Below, in pieces: positions 25,165 through 34,982 of a DNA stretch of 64,000 nucleotides. Source of the stretch: CBDAKK01 sp965196605 (GTDB taxonomy: Bacteria; Spirochaetota; Spirochaetia; WTKD01; G963693115); the NCBI GenBank assembly GCA_965196605.1, contig CBDAKK010000003.1, forward strand, positions 124,001 to 188,000, in the 5' to 3' direction. Position 1 is the first letter of the stretch; each line of letters starts with the position of its first letter. The notes beneath the pieces are model-generated. The model was given only the letters and a program-made list of their open reading frames with translations. It had not been told where the DNA came from and did not search any database. The position numbers and the translations under genes were made by a program.

Positions 25165-28100
25165 ATGAAGAAAATTTTTTTTATTATTTGTAAGTCTATG
25201 GTTTTGGCGGTGTTGGCATTACTTACAACGTGTGAGGAAAAAATCGTCGTTATTACCAAACCTACAGTACCTAAGAAGACTCAGGAGACTACGGTTAGTC
25301 GTAAGGTAGCTAGAATTCCAGCGAATATGGATAGCATTCCCGCTGGGGGATACGCAGACCAAGGTTTTACAGAAATTAACTGGGGAAATTCTAAAATTAA
25401 AAAAATAGGCACAGGGGCTTTTAAGGGTAATAACATTACAGAACTCGCGCTACCTGATTCAGTGATAATTATAGAAGCTGATGCTTTTAAAGACAACAAG
25501 ATTACTTCGCTTTCCTTTGGTAAAAACGTGGAAATCATAGGAAAAAACACCTTTGAAGGCAACAGTATCGCAGAAGTGGTGCTTGCTCATGCGACTACTC
25601 ATGTAAAAGTAGGCGCGTTTAGGGGGAATCCACTTACAAAGCTCACCTTGGGCATAAATCTGCAAGCCCTAGAAGCCGGAGCTTTTAATACAAGCGTTCA
25701 AAAACTCGATGTGGTATTGTGGAGCCCTATTTTTCAACTAAACGATAAGCTAGCGCTTGCTAATGTATTTGGAAAAAACGTTACCTTAAACTTTGCGATT
25801 GATCCATTAGTAAACAATAAAAGATTTATTGCGAAAATAAGCAAACGGACAGCACATTTAAACGCCGTAGCAAAAGACATGTCGAGCTTATTGTCGGTTA
25901 TTTTGATGAGTGAAGATGAGGTTTTTACAACGGTATACGCCGATGCTACCAATAAAACTATTTCTAAACCGCTACAACCTAAAAGGGTGGGATATATTTT
26001 TCAACACTGGTATAAAGACAAGAAGCAAAAGGAGAATGTGTTCAAAAATAATCAAGAACTTTCAGTGAAGGACGGCGATATACTGTATGCACAATGGAAA
26101 CAAGCAAAATACAAGGTTATATTCCGTGGCAATGGCGGTTTTTTAAACGAGAAGCAAACTATTAAATATGGTGAGTATGCACAAAAGCCCTTGCCAGAAG
26201 TTGGTAAAAAAGACAGCGTGCTTCATAAGCGCAACCACATACTTGAAGGTTGGCGTGAAAAAGATAAGCTTGGAATGTTTGATTTCAGAAATACCCCTAT
26301 TACGGCTGATGTTACTTTGTATGCAAAATGGAAGCGTATAAGCTACCCCGTTAGGTTTGATATGACTGGGGCAGATGATACGTCTACAATAGATGAACAA
26401 TATATTGACATTGGCGAAAACGCTAAAAAACCTGATGAAAAGAAAATAACACGAAGGGGATACACCTTTGTGGATTGGTTTGAGAAAGATGCTAAAGGTA
26501 ACTTAAAATCCAAGGCATTTAAGTTTGCAACAACCCCCATTATAGCTGATATTACTTTGTATGCGAAGTGGAAGATTATAAGTTACACAGTTACCTTTGA
26601 TACTAATGGAGATGATGTGTCCACAAAGATAGATTCGCAAAGCATTGACTACAGAAACAATGCTCAGAAGCCAACAATAAAGCTTACGAAAACGGGATAC
26701 ACCTTTGTGGACTGGTTTGAGAAAGATGCCAGTGGTAAGTTTAAATCCGAAGCATTTAAGTTTGCAACAACTCCCATTAGGGCTGATATTGCTTTGTATG
26801 CAAAGTGGAAGATTATAAGTTATACAGTTACCTTTGATACTAATGGAGCTGATGCGTCCACAAAGATAGATTCGCAAAGCATTGGCTACGGAGGACATCA
26901 GGCTAAGAAGCCAACAATAAAGCTTACGAAAACGGGATACACCTTTGTGGACTGGTTTGAGAAAGACGCTAAAGGTAACTTTAAGTCCGAGGCATTTAAA
27001 TTTAGCAAAACTCCCATTATAGCTGATATTACTTTGTATGCAAAGTGGAAGATTATAAGTTACACAGTTACCTTTGATACTAATGGAGATGATGCGTCCA
27101 CAAAGATAGATTCGCAAAGCATTGACTACAGAAACAATGCTCAGAAGCCAACAATAAAGCTTACGAAAACGGGATACACCTTTGTCGATTGGTTTGAGAA
27201 AGATGTCAATGGTAAGTTTAAATCCGAGGCGTTTAAATTTAGCACAACTCCCATTACTGGGGACACTACTTTGTATGCGCTCTGGGGTTGTAAGCTTACA
27301 TTTGATACAAATGGAGATAATAAGAATACAAAGATAAGTGAGCAAATTGTTGTAGACGGAAGAAATGCTAAAAAACCTCATGAAAAACTTACTAAAACAG
27401 GCAACAACTTTATGGGCTGGTTTGAGAAAGATCTCAGCGGCAACTTCAAATATAAGGCCTTTAAATTTAGCACAAATCCCATTAGGGCTGATATTACTTT
27501 GTATGCAAAGTGGGAGTTAAAAGAATATACAGTTACATTTATTAGAACCGATATCCGAAGCTGGAGGAGAGTTGAAACTGTTAAATTTGAAAAACTCACT
27601 CCAAAGGTTAGCCCTGAAAAAAAACCGGGATACCTTTTTAAGGGGTGGTATTATTACAACCCGCATGACCAGGGTATTACTAGTGATATGCTTAGCTCTA
27701 AGAATAAATTTGATTTTAATACAAAAATTGTTAAGAATCATATTTTGTATGCACATTGGGAAAAAGCCGACGGGGACACAATTAAAAGTATAGAAATGAA
27801 TGGTGGTCCAAAAAGGAACCAAACCTATGGTAAAGGTGAAAAAATTGTCGTCAAGGTGAATTTTTCCAACAAATTCCTTAATGGTTTGTCTCTTAAAATT
27901 AAAAATAGTCAGAGTCCACAAATAACTATCCAGATAGGTTCTAAAAAAAGAAAAGCTACCCAGTTCTATCGCTATGGGGTTGTATTTCTTTCCAACTATA
28001 TGTTCTTTAAATATGAAGTACAACCCGATGATAAAGATAGTGACGGCATTGAAGTTATTGCAAATTCGTTTGACTTGCGTGGTGGAACTCTTAAAAATGT

Positions 28101-28176
28101 AGAAGACAAAGATGTTATACTCACTCATTCAGAACTTAAGGCTGGACAAAATCACAAGGTAGATGGAACAAAATAA
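25165..28176 (+). CDS. Large lipoprotein with LRR and InlB B-type repeats
   Basis: 1003 residues from the ATG at 25165, which begins the signal peptide MKKIFFIICKSMV...LLTTC; lipidation at the Cys is likely. An in-frame ATG at 25138 is the alternative. N-terminal LRR_5 units (about 60-190) are followed by eight Listeria-Bacteroides (InlB B-type) repeats of about 75 residues, each ending in a YAKWK-like motif (about 260-870), then a unique C-terminal domain. Repeats 3-5 are nearly identical at DNA level (26578-27290), so the gene can expand or shrink by recombination. Surface adhesion is likely by family. A TATAAT at about 25119 may be the -10 element. No clear ribosome-binding site. Confidence 0.85.
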   Translation: MKKIFFIICKSMVLAVLALLTTCEEKIVVITKPTVPKKTQETTVSRKVARIPANMDSIPAGGYADQGFTEINWGNSKIKKIGTGAFKGNNITELALPDSVIIIEADAFKDNKITSLSFGKNVEIIGKNTFEGNSIAEVVLAHATTHVKVGAFRGNPLTKLTLGINLQALEAGAFNTSVQKLDVVLWSPIFQLNDKLALANVFGKNVTLNFAIDPLVNNKRFIAKISKRTAHLNAVAKDMSSLLSVILMSEDEVFTTVYADATNKTISKPLQPKRVGYIFQHWYKDKKQKENVFKNNQELSVKDGDILYAQWKQAKYKVIFRGNGGFLNEKQTIKYGEYAQKPLPEVGKKDSVLHKRNHILEGWREKDKLGMFDFRNTPITADVTLYAKWKRISYPVRFDMTGADDTSTIDEQYIDIGENAKKPDEKKITRRGYTFVDWFEKDAKGNLKSKAFKFATTPIIADITLYAKWKIISYTVTFDTNGDDVSTKIDSQSIDYRNNAQKPTIKLTKTGYTFVDWFEKDASGKFKSEAFKFATTPIRADIALYAKWKIISYTVTFDTNGADASTKIDSQSIGYGGHQAKKPTIKLTKTGYTFVDWFEKDAKGNFKSEAFKFSKTPIIADITLYAKWKIISYTVTFDTNGDDASTKIDSQSIDYRNNAQKPTIKLTKTGYTFVDWFEKDVNGKFKSEAFKFSTTPITGDTTLYALWGCKLTFDTNGDNKNTKISEQIVVDGRNAKKPHEKLTKTGNNFMGWFEKDLSGNFKYKAFKFSTNPIRADITLYAKWELKEYTVTFIRTDIRSWRRVETVKFEKLTPKVSPEKKPGYLFKGWYYYNPHDQGITSDMLSSKNKFDFNTKIVKNHILYAHWEKADGDTIKSIEMNGGPKRNQTYGKGEKIVVKVNFSNKFLNGLSLKIKNSQSPQITIQIGSKKRKATQFYRYGVVFLSNYMFFKYEVQPDDKDSDGIEVIANSFDLRGGTLKNVEDKDVILTHSELKAGQNHKVDGTK

Positions 28177-28350
28177 AGTTTTAGTAATATAGCAACTTGG
28201 GGCTGTCGTGTTTGGGCTTAATGTAGCAAGGCATAAAATGATGTTGAAAATCTTTGCATATAGTTTGAAAATGAATACCTACAATGTATTGTTATCTCGT
28301 TTCATAGATATAATCTACTAAAGATATATGGAGTAAAGGCATTAATATAC

Positions 28351-28417
28351 AATTCACCGTTTTCGTGCAACCACTATGCAGCGGAATGGAGCGTCATAGC
28401 CTTCTACGGTTTTATCA
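28351..28417. repeat. Right direct repeat at the intact cmoB 3' end
   Basis: The partner of 23542-23608; 65 of 67 positions match. This copy is joined to the complete cmoB gene. The 28177-28350 sequence to its left is AT-rich and belongs to the lipoprotein block. Confidence 0.9.
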
Positions 28418-29373
28418 GCGTTGTCCGTGCTTAAAAAATTTTCAAGCGTGTGGGTGGTGAGCCAGTCGCTGCTGCCTTGCTCCTCCGCGCTTGTGCGTAC
28501 GGGTTCATCATAAGCCAGCACTTCAAAGTTGCAACGCGTAAGCCAGTGTCTTACTACGGAGGCAGAGGGAATGAACCAATACCCTGATGAGTTTTGGTAG
28601 GTCTTTTGCGGAAACAGGCATAGGTCTTGATGCGTGTTAAGGCAGATGGTCTCAATGACTATGAGGCCATTTTTTTTTAAAGCGCGGTGTAGGGACTGCA
28701 GGCACTGTAGGGGGTTGCGCTGGTGGTATAAAATGCCCATGCAAAAGACGCTGTCAAACATGTGGTCAAAGCACGCATTGAGCGGCGCGCCGAGCATTTC
28801 AAAGTAGAGCGGGAGGCTTGGGAGCGCCATGGAGAAAAACTGGTGGTAGTATGCGTACTTTGGCATGGGGTCTACGGCAAGCGCAAAACGTGCGCCGGCG
28901 CTGAGCATGCGGAATGTGTAGTACAAGTTGTTTGCGCCTATGTCGAGTACTGCTTTATTTTTACAGAGCAGGTCAATGTCAAAGATGCGCGCGAGACGCT
29001 GCCATTTAAGGTTGCTACGCCACTCTGCGTTTATGGTGGTGTTAAAAATAGCAAAGGGTCCCTTGCGCCACGGGATGAGGTTTCGTAGTACCTGTGTAGT
29101 CTTTTCAGCAAAAGCGCGCTGCACTTCATCATTCTCACAAGCTTCAAGTACATCGTTGCTTATGCAGACGAGGCCATCTTTATCGCGCACAAGGCTTTCA
29201 TGCCCTCCCGTTGTCTCTTCATAGGTGCGCTTCCACGCATCAAGCGCATCACGTAAGCTGCCAAAATGCGCGCGGTTTTTTTCGGTGTGCTCCTTTTCGC
29301 GCACCTGCGCTATGTAAGAGTGTAGCGCGCGGGCATCTGCAAACTCCGCAAGCCATGCATCCCGCTCTTTCAC
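28354..29373 (-). CDS. cmoB: tRNA U34 carboxymethyltransferase CmoB
   Basis: Transfers a carboxymethyl group from carboxy-SAM to 5-hydroxyuridine at tRNA position 34, making cmo5U. 339 residues from the GTG at 29373. That GTG overlaps the cmoA stop as GTGA, which suggests coupled translation; an upstream ATG at 29421 would overlap cmoA by 52 bases. Motifs are LIPWRKGPF, LKWQRL, the Rossmann loop VLDIGANNLYYTFRML (CmoB-type), DPMPKY, and FDSVFCMGILYHQRNPL. The enzyme family is about 320-325 residues long. Its last 67 bases are duplicated at 23542-23608. Confidence 0.88.
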   Translation of the reverse strand: MKERDAWLAEFADARALHSYIAQVREKEHTEKNRAHFGSLRDALDAWKRTYEETTGGHESLVRDKDGLVCISNDVLEACENDEVQRAFAEKTTQVLRNLIPWRKGPFAIFNTTINAEWRSNLKWQRLARIFDIDLLCKNKAVLDIGANNLYYTFRMLSAGARFALAVDPMPKYAYYHQFFSMALPSLPLYFEMLGAPLNACFDHMFDSVFCMGILYHQRNPLQCLQSLHRALKKNGLIVIETICLNTHQDLCLFPQKTYQNSSGYWFIPSASVVRHWLTRCNFEVLAYDEPVRTSAEEQGSSDWLTTHTLENFLSTDNADKTVEGYDAPFRCIVVARKR

Positions 29374-30263
29374 GGCAGCGCCGAGCCCTTGTGCACCGCG
29401 TAGGCGTGAAATGCCCCCCACGCAAAAAATGCATCCACGCTGCTGTGAGGCAACCCCTCCAAGAGCGAAGTAAACGCTCGCTCAGGCATGGGGCGCAAAA
29501 CCCCTACAAGTGCTTTACGCTTGCCCTCTATTTCTCTTTCGCTATACCCCATGCCTCGCTTGAAGCTTGTATACATTGCATCCCATACTTGCTGAGACGC
29601 TTCGTCGTTGGCGCACAGCTTTTCCCCAATGACAAGCACGCTTTTTTCTTCCATTGCATTCCAGACTTGGTGCAAAATTTGCTCACGCAGGTGCGGCGGC
29701 GTAAACTGCAACACAAAGTGTACTACAACCACGCGCAAATTCACGTCGCTGTTTTCGTATTTTTTCAAGAGTGCCCCGCGCTGCGTTGCGTCGGCAATGT
29801 CCACGCATTCGTACGTAATGCTGTGCCACAATTTTTCACGTTGATATAAATTATGTTGCGCGCCGCGCAGCATGTGGGGGCTGTTGTCGCATGCAATGGC
29901 GCTACAGTGCTTGAGCGAAAAATTTTGAGCATCCGCGTAGTTGCTTATGTTCATTAAGGTAGTGCCAAGGCTTGCCCCTATGTCGAGTATTCCACAAAGC
30001 GCAGTTGTGTCAGCTTGCGCAGCGCGCAAGTACTGCGCGGCGTAGTAGGCGGTAAAGTTTTGAATGTCAAAATAGCCCGGTATGCTGCGCTGCGCCATGT
30101 CAGAAAAAACGCGCGCTACGTTTTCATTAAATGTAAAAGAGCCTTCCTCCACAGCGTCCTGGGCATAGAGTGCATCGCGAGCGTGGTTTTCATATGCTTT
30201 TTTTCCTTCTGTAAGAATGTGTTGTTTCTCAGAAGCTTGGCTTTGGTTTTTATTATTATTCAC
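29370..30263 (-). CDS. cmoA: Carboxy-S-adenosyl-L-methionine synthase CmoA
   Basis: Makes carboxy-SAM from SAM and prephenate, the donor used by CmoB. 297 residues with a class I methyltransferase fold. Typical stretches are FTFNENVARVFSDMAQRSIPGY near 40-62, ILDIGASLGTTL near 88-100, CDNSPHMLRGAQ, and VVVHFVLQFTPPHLR. The first 40 or so residues are longer than in E. coli. Start is a GTG with AGAAGG upstream. It lies between two MFS genes and cmoB in one minus-strand operon with transketolase. Confidence 0.85.
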   Translation of the reverse strand: MNNNKNQSQASEKQHILTEGKKAYENHARDALYAQDAVEEGSFTFNENVARVFSDMAQRSIPGYFDIQNFTAYYAAQYLRAAQADTTALCGILDIGASLGTTLMNISNYADAQNFSLKHCSAIACDNSPHMLRGAQHNLYQREKLWHSITYECVDIADATQRGALLKKYENSDVNLRVVVVHFVLQFTPPHLREQILHQVWNAMEEKSVLVIGEKLCANDEASQQVWDAMYTSFKRGMGYSEREIEGKRKALVGVLRPMPERAFTSLLEGLPHSSVDAFFAWGAFHAYAVHKGSALP

Positions 30264-30303
30264 GGAGTACCTTCTTATAACGTGGCCGCTAGACCTAAGA
30301 CTA

Positions 30304-31509
30304 CTACGCGGCGCTATTGCCTTGCGCAGCTTCTACAAGCGGCCTTGAGTTTCTTATAAAGAGTATAGACAATGAAAGGACAACAACAACTGCGCCCATG
30401 ATGAGAAATACTTCATCAAGTTTTTGCATGGAGGCAAAGAAGCCATACATGGAGTTTATGCCTATGCTTGCAAACTGCGAGAGTAACGAAATGAGCGCTA
30501 CCATGAGGCCTTGCAGTGGCCCCGGAAAGTACTTTCCTACGCACACAAAAAAGGCGGGGAAAAAACCACTGACGACAAAGGTCTGCAAAAAGATAACTGA
30601 AAATATTGCAAAGCCGTCTAAGAGCCCTATGAGTATGGTAAGTACACCTGCAAGGCACCCTGTAACAAGGGCAACATACATTGCGGGCATGCGCGAAACT
30701 ATCATGCCTGAGAAGAATATCATGACCAAGCCCGATATTCGAGAAATGGATTGTAAGAGCGTAACGGTTTGATATTCAAAGCCTTTGAAAGTGACGAGGT
30801 AATGTACCATAGAGGTGTAGACTGCTATGTTGGCGGCTGCCATGATAGCAAATGCGCTACCGAGTATCCAAAATGGCGGGTATATGGAAAGCTTTTTTAC
30901 ATTCCGAAGGCTCAAGGCGCTTCCGCGAAAATAGCCTTCGGGGCAACCTATGATGACGAGAACGAGGATGCCTGCACTCATAAAGGCAAAGAGCAGGAAA
31001 ACCATGTTCCAGCTTGCGACAAGGAGCACCAAAGAAGAAAACAAGGGCACAAAGACAAATGCGCCTATGGGTCCCGTTTCGTGTATTGCCATGACGTTGC
31101 CCCGTATGGACTCAGAGGACATGCGATTTGCTATGGGGATGCCTGAACCGGGGTAGAGCCCCGCGCCGAGCCCTATGGTAAGAAGCCCAATTTTGAACAC
31201 CAAAAGCGAAGGTGCGAAAGCCGCAAAGACGAGCCCGAGTATGAGCAGAACCAAGGCGAGAATTAGGGCGCGTTTGTGCATTAATGCGTAGGCTACGTGG
31301 CCTGAGAAAATAAGCGAGATAATATTTCCAATGGATATGAACGAGGAGAGCGTGACGACTTCATAGCCTTTTATGGAAAAAGTAGTGGCAATGGTTTGGG
31401 TTAAGGGGCCTAAGACCGTGCGCGTATTTATGGTGATGAAAACCGTGCCCCATAGCAGCAGCAGAGTTGGGAGTGCCGATGCTATGCTTGTATGATATTT
31501 ATGTTCCAT
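30304..31509 (-). CDS. MFS transporter (second of a pair)
   Basis: 401 residues with about twelve hydrophobic helices. The halves are joined by a short loop, and the motif-A-like stretch after helix 2 (SGHVAYALMHKR) has basic residues. Major facilitator superfamily; substrate not readable. The start overlaps the end of the preceding MFS gene by 11 bases, so both are translated together. It is only distantly similar to its partner, and the two may be separate carriers or a heteromeric pair. Confidence 0.78.
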   Translation of the reverse strand: MEHKYHTSIASALPTLLLLWGTVFITINTRTVLGPLTQTIATTFSIKGYEVVTLSSFISIGNIISLIFSGHVAYALMHKRALILALVLLILGLVFAAFAPSLLVFKIGLLTIGLGAGLYPGSGIPIANRMSSESIRGNVMAIHETGPIGAFVFVPLFSSLVLLVASWNMVFLLFAFMSAGILVLVIIGCPEGYFRGSALSLRNVKKLSIYPPFWILGSAFAIMAAANIAVYTSMVHYLVTFKGFEYQTVTLLQSISRISGLVMIFFSGMIVSRMPAMYVALVTGCLAGVLTILIGLLDGFAIFSVIFLQTFVVSGFFPAFFVCVGKYFPGPLQGLMVALISLLSQFASIGINSMYGFFASMQKLDEVFLIMGAVVVVLSLSILFIRNSRPLVEAAQGNSAA

Positions 31510-32764
31510 TCTTCACGACCAACTTTTTTCTTCGAGAAATGGCGAAAAACAACAAGGCGAGGGCTAGAAATGCTGCTGCAAAAAGCGTGCAAAAAAACAC
31601 GATGCTCTGTGTATGCAAGGCATATGGAAAGAAATATGTGGTGCCAAGCATGGTTACAAGATTGCCCACAAGTGCCATGCAGACTATGGATGTGGGCAGG
31701 ACTGAAAAAGGCGTGAACTTTGCCATGCTTTTTATAAGCGAGGGAAACACCACAGAGAGTGAGGAGGAGAGTACAAAAAGCACTATGAGCTTTGTCTGCT
31801 CATCGCGTGCTACTGAAACCATGAGGGCGGAAATAACTATTGCAAGAGCACTGAGTACAAGCATGCGTCTCGGCGCTATGCGTATGAGCGTAAGTTCAGC
31901 AAAGACTATCATGGCAATACGCACCATGAGCATAATAAGTAGCACTAAGGCTGTGGTATTCTTCACATCATGTGGTGCGTAGGCTTGAACCACATGCGGG
32001 ACGTAGTAAAGCACAAAGACGTCTATGAGTGACACCAAGACGAGCATGAAAATAACGAGGGAAGACATGCCGTTTGCAAGCGTGCCAGTAAGGCTTTCTT
32101 TAAGCGTAGGCGCGCTTGTAAAAAAGCCAAAGCGCCGTGTTTTGAGGAGCAAGAAGAGTATTGAGAGGCATACAAGACACACAATGAGCAATAGGGCTAC
32201 GGGGTGCTTTACGCTAATGGAAAGGGTTGCAATTACAGGAATGAGTATGTACATGCCCACAGGGCGCACGGGCTGTAGGCTTACAAGATTTTTTTGTTGC
32301 CGAGCGCTGGGAGACACGCCCAGCTTTTCAACCACTGAGCACACCGCAGGCGCGGGAATGAGTCCAAGGGCTATGCCGAAAAGAACGGCACTGAGAAAGG
32401 AAGGCATGGAAAAAACCAGCACAGTGCCGAGAATGAACAAAAAAATAAGCGCAAGGGCAAGTACGTGTACATGAGACACCACACGAACGAGGAAAAGAGA
32501 AAGAAGCAAGCTAGCCGTGTAGGCGTATACAAAAGGCATAAATAAAGCCTCGTAGTCAGCCCCACTTTCAAAGTTGAAAAACTGCGCTATGTCGTGGGTA
32601 AAATACAGGCGCGCGGGCTGCATAATGAGCAAGGAGGCGCAGAGCCAAAAAGTAAGCGTGAGCGTACTCTCTACAAACGTAGTGTACCCAGTAGTGGCAT
32701 TGCTCGTTTTTTTTTCTACCTCCGCGCCTGCTTCATGCGCTGCCTGCGCCACATGATTCTCCAT
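31499..32764 (-). CDS. MFS-like transporter (first of a pair)
   Basis: 421 residues, about twelve hydrophobic helices with a polar N-terminus (MENHVAQAAHEAGAEVEKK). I start it at the ATG at 32764, whose A is the last base of the transketolase stop codon (TAATG). The in-frame extension upstream lies inside tkt and is Arg/Cys-rich shadow sequence. Classical MFS motif A is weak. Substrate unknown; the coupling to transketolase hints at sugar or metabolite transport but does not prove it. Confidence 0.7.
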   Translation of the reverse strand: MENHVAQAAHEAGAEVEKKTSNATTGYTTFVESTLTLTFWLCASLLIMQPARLYFTHDIAQFFNFESGADYEALFMPFVYAYTASLLLSLFLVRVVSHVHVLALALIFLFILGTVLVFSMPSFLSAVLFGIALGLIPAPAVCSVVEKLGVSPSARQQKNLVSLQPVRPVGMYILIPVIATLSISVKHPVALLLIVCLVCLSILFLLLKTRRFGFFTSAPTLKESLTGTLANGMSSLVIFMLVLVSLIDVFVLYYVPHVVQAYAPHDVKNTTALVLLIMLMVRIAMIVFAELTLIRIAPRRMLVLSALAIVISALMVSVARDEQTKLIVLFVLSSSLSVVFPSLIKSMAKFTPFSVLPTSIVCMALVGNLVTMLGTTYFFPYALHTQSIVFFCTLFAAAFLALALLFFAISRRKKLVVKNGT

Positions 32765-34740
32765 TATTTTTGCGCAGCAAGTATGCCCGCAATGTTTTGT
32801 GCAATTGCCTCTGCGCCCAGTCCGTAGAACTCCTTTACGTCTTTTGCTGGACCGCACGCGCCAAAGCCCGGTATGCCAACGTGCCCCACGGGTCGCAAGC
32901 TGTCCCAGCCCATGGGTGTTGCCGCTTCCACAATGACAACGCGCGCGTTTTTGGGAATAATAGTTTCCTTCCACGCAGCGGCTTGTGCATCAAAGTACTC
33001 TTTACAAAACATGGAGACAACGCGCACCTTGTGTTTTTTACTCAAAATTTCAGCCGCTGCTATGGTGGGTTCAACTTCACTCCCCGTAGCAACGAGTACC
33101 AGTTCATCACGACTCCCCATGCTTGAAACTACATACGCGCCCTTTTTAGCGTCGCTTTTCCAACTTTTTGGCTTTGCAAACACAGTGCAGTTTTGTCTTG
33201 TAAAAAGCAGGGCGCTGGGGTCACGTTTTTCGGCAAGCACCGTCTGCCATGCAAACACCGACTCTTCGGCATCAGCAGGACGAAAGACGCGCAAGTTAGG
33301 AATGAGGCGTAGAGACGGCGCATGTTCTACCGGCTGGTGAGTAGGCCCGTCTTCACCTACAAACACCGAGTCGTGCGTAAAAATAAACAAAGAAGGAATG
33401 CGCATGATGGAAGCAAGGCGTATGGCGGGGCGCATGTAGTCAGAAAACACAAGGAAGGTTGCGCCAAAAGCCTTGAGCCCACCGTAGAGCGTCATGCCGT
33501 TTACAAGGCCCCCCATGGCATGTTCACGCACGCCGTAGTGTAGCATGCGCCCTTCGGGGCTTTGCGCAAAAAAGCTTCCGCGCTCCGGCATTTTTGTGTT
33601 GTTAGACGGCTCAAGGTCGGCAGAGCCACCAGTAAACCACTCGGCTGCTTTTGAGATTGCTTGTATACATGCGCCGTTTGCTTTACGCGTTGCAACGCTG
33701 TCTCCAACTTTGTAGCGCGGCCACGCAATGCCCGAGGCCTTCTGCTTATAGTGTGCATTCCATTCATCAGCATTCTTTTTGTTTTTGCTCCATGCCTCAA
33801 AGCTTTTTTGCCATGCCTTGTATTGCGTGCTTAAGTCCTCTTGTTTCTTTTTGAAAAACGCCGCAGCATCGGGGTCAACGTAGAAAAATTCTTTTTCATC
33901 GACTTTTAATTTTTTCTTCATGGCGGCAATTTCATCTACGGGTAGCGGCGCGCCGTGCGTTGCGGCTGTGCCTTGCAGGGTGGGCGCGCCCTTGCCTATG
34001 GTCGACTTGCAAATAATCACAGTCGGCTTTGCACTCTCTTTTTGTGCTGCAGCTATGGCAGTCCGCAGGCTGTCAAAGTTGTGCGCGTTTGTCTTGAGCA
34101 CTTGCCAGTTGTACGCCGCAAAACGCTTGCCCACATCTTCGGTAAACGCCAAGTCGGTTGAACCTTCTATGCTTATTTTGTTGGAGTCGTAAAAGACTAT
34201 GAGTTTGCCAAGCCCTAAGTGCCCTGCAAGTGAGGCGGATTCTGAGGTAATGCCTTCCATCATGCAGCCATCTCCAGAAACGACATAGGTGTAGTTGTTT
34301 ATAATTGAGGCACCGAATTTTTTATTCAACATGCGTTCGGCAATTGCCATGCCTACGGCGTTTGAAAACCCCGCACCTAAGGGACCCGTGGTTGTTTCCA
34401 CGCCCGGCGTGTGACCGTACTCGGGGTGTCCGGGCGTTTTGGAATGGAGCTGTCGAAACTTTTTCAGCTCTTTGAGGGGCAACTTATAACCGCTCATGTG
34501 GAGCAGGCTATACAGCCACATAGAGCCGTGTCCCGCTGATAATACCAAACGGTCACGCGCTGCCCACGCCGTGTCCGCGGGATTATGTCGCAGCACTTCT
34601 GCAAAAAGCAAAGCCCCTAGTTCTGCCAAGCCAAGTGGCAAGCCGGGGTGTCCCGAGTTCGCCTCTCGCGTTGCATCCGCACTCAGCGTGCGCACGGAAA
34701 GCGCTATTTTTTCTAATGTTGTGGTATCAATTTTTTTCAT
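32764..34740 (-). CDS. tkt: Transketolase
   Basis: 658 residues. Thiamine-diphosphate enzyme of the non-oxidative pentose phosphate pathway. Seen: NSGHPGLPLG (28-37), GHGSMWLYSLLHMSGY, TTGPLGAGFSNAVGMA, the ThDP/metal motif GDGCMMEG, the E of GVREHAMGG in the catalytic middle domain, and EDGPTHQPVEH. GGAGG lies upstream of the ATG. First gene of the tkt-MFS-MFS-cmoA-cmoB run, all on the minus strand with overlaps or short gaps. Confidence 0.95.
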   Translation of the reverse strand: MKKIDTTTLEKIALSVRTLSADATREANSGHPGLPLGLAELGALLFAEVLRHNPADTAWAARDRLVLSAGHGSMWLYSLLHMSGYKLPLKELKKFRQLHSKTPGHPEYGHTPGVETTTGPLGAGFSNAVGMAIAERMLNKKFGASIINNYTYVVSGDGCMMEGITSESASLAGHLGLGKLIVFYDSNKISIEGSTDLAFTEDVGKRFAAYNWQVLKTNAHNFDSLRTAIAAAQKESAKPTVIICKSTIGKGAPTLQGTAATHGAPLPVDEIAAMKKKLKVDEKEFFYVDPDAAAFFKKKQEDLSTQYKAWQKSFEAWSKNKKNADEWNAHYKQKASGIAWPRYKVGDSVATRKANGACIQAISKAAEWFTGGSADLEPSNNTKMPERGSFFAQSPEGRMLHYGVREHAMGGLVNGMTLYGGLKAFGATFLVFSDYMRPAIRLASIMRIPSLFIFTHDSVFVGEDGPTHQPVEHAPSLRLIPNLRVFRPADAEESVFAWQTVLAEKRDPSALLFTRQNCTVFAKPKSWKSDAKKGAYVVSSMGSRDELVLVATGSEVEPTIAAAEILSKKHKVRVVSMFCKEYFDAQAAAWKETIIPKNARVVIVEAATPMGWDSLRPVGHVGIPGFGACGPAKDVKEFYGLGAEAIAQNIAGILAAQK

Positions 34741-34982
34741 ACAATCCTCCAGTAATTATTATTATTTTCATTATACTGCGTAGGGCTCGGTGCATGCGCG
34801 TAAAAACTCAAGCAATTTTCTGTACAAAATATCATCATGCGCGCCATGACACCATGCCTGCCGTATTATGAAAACTGTATTATAAAAAACGCAGCATGGA
34901 TTAAACCACCCCGCTGGGGCACGCATATACTTAGACGCGTAAACAAGTACGTGAAGTCTAAAATCCACGTGACTAACACAAC

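Noticed and set aside
23720..28176. Prophage or ICE between the cmoB repeats
   Set aside because: The block holds only two lipoprotein genes; no integrase, structural or transfer genes.
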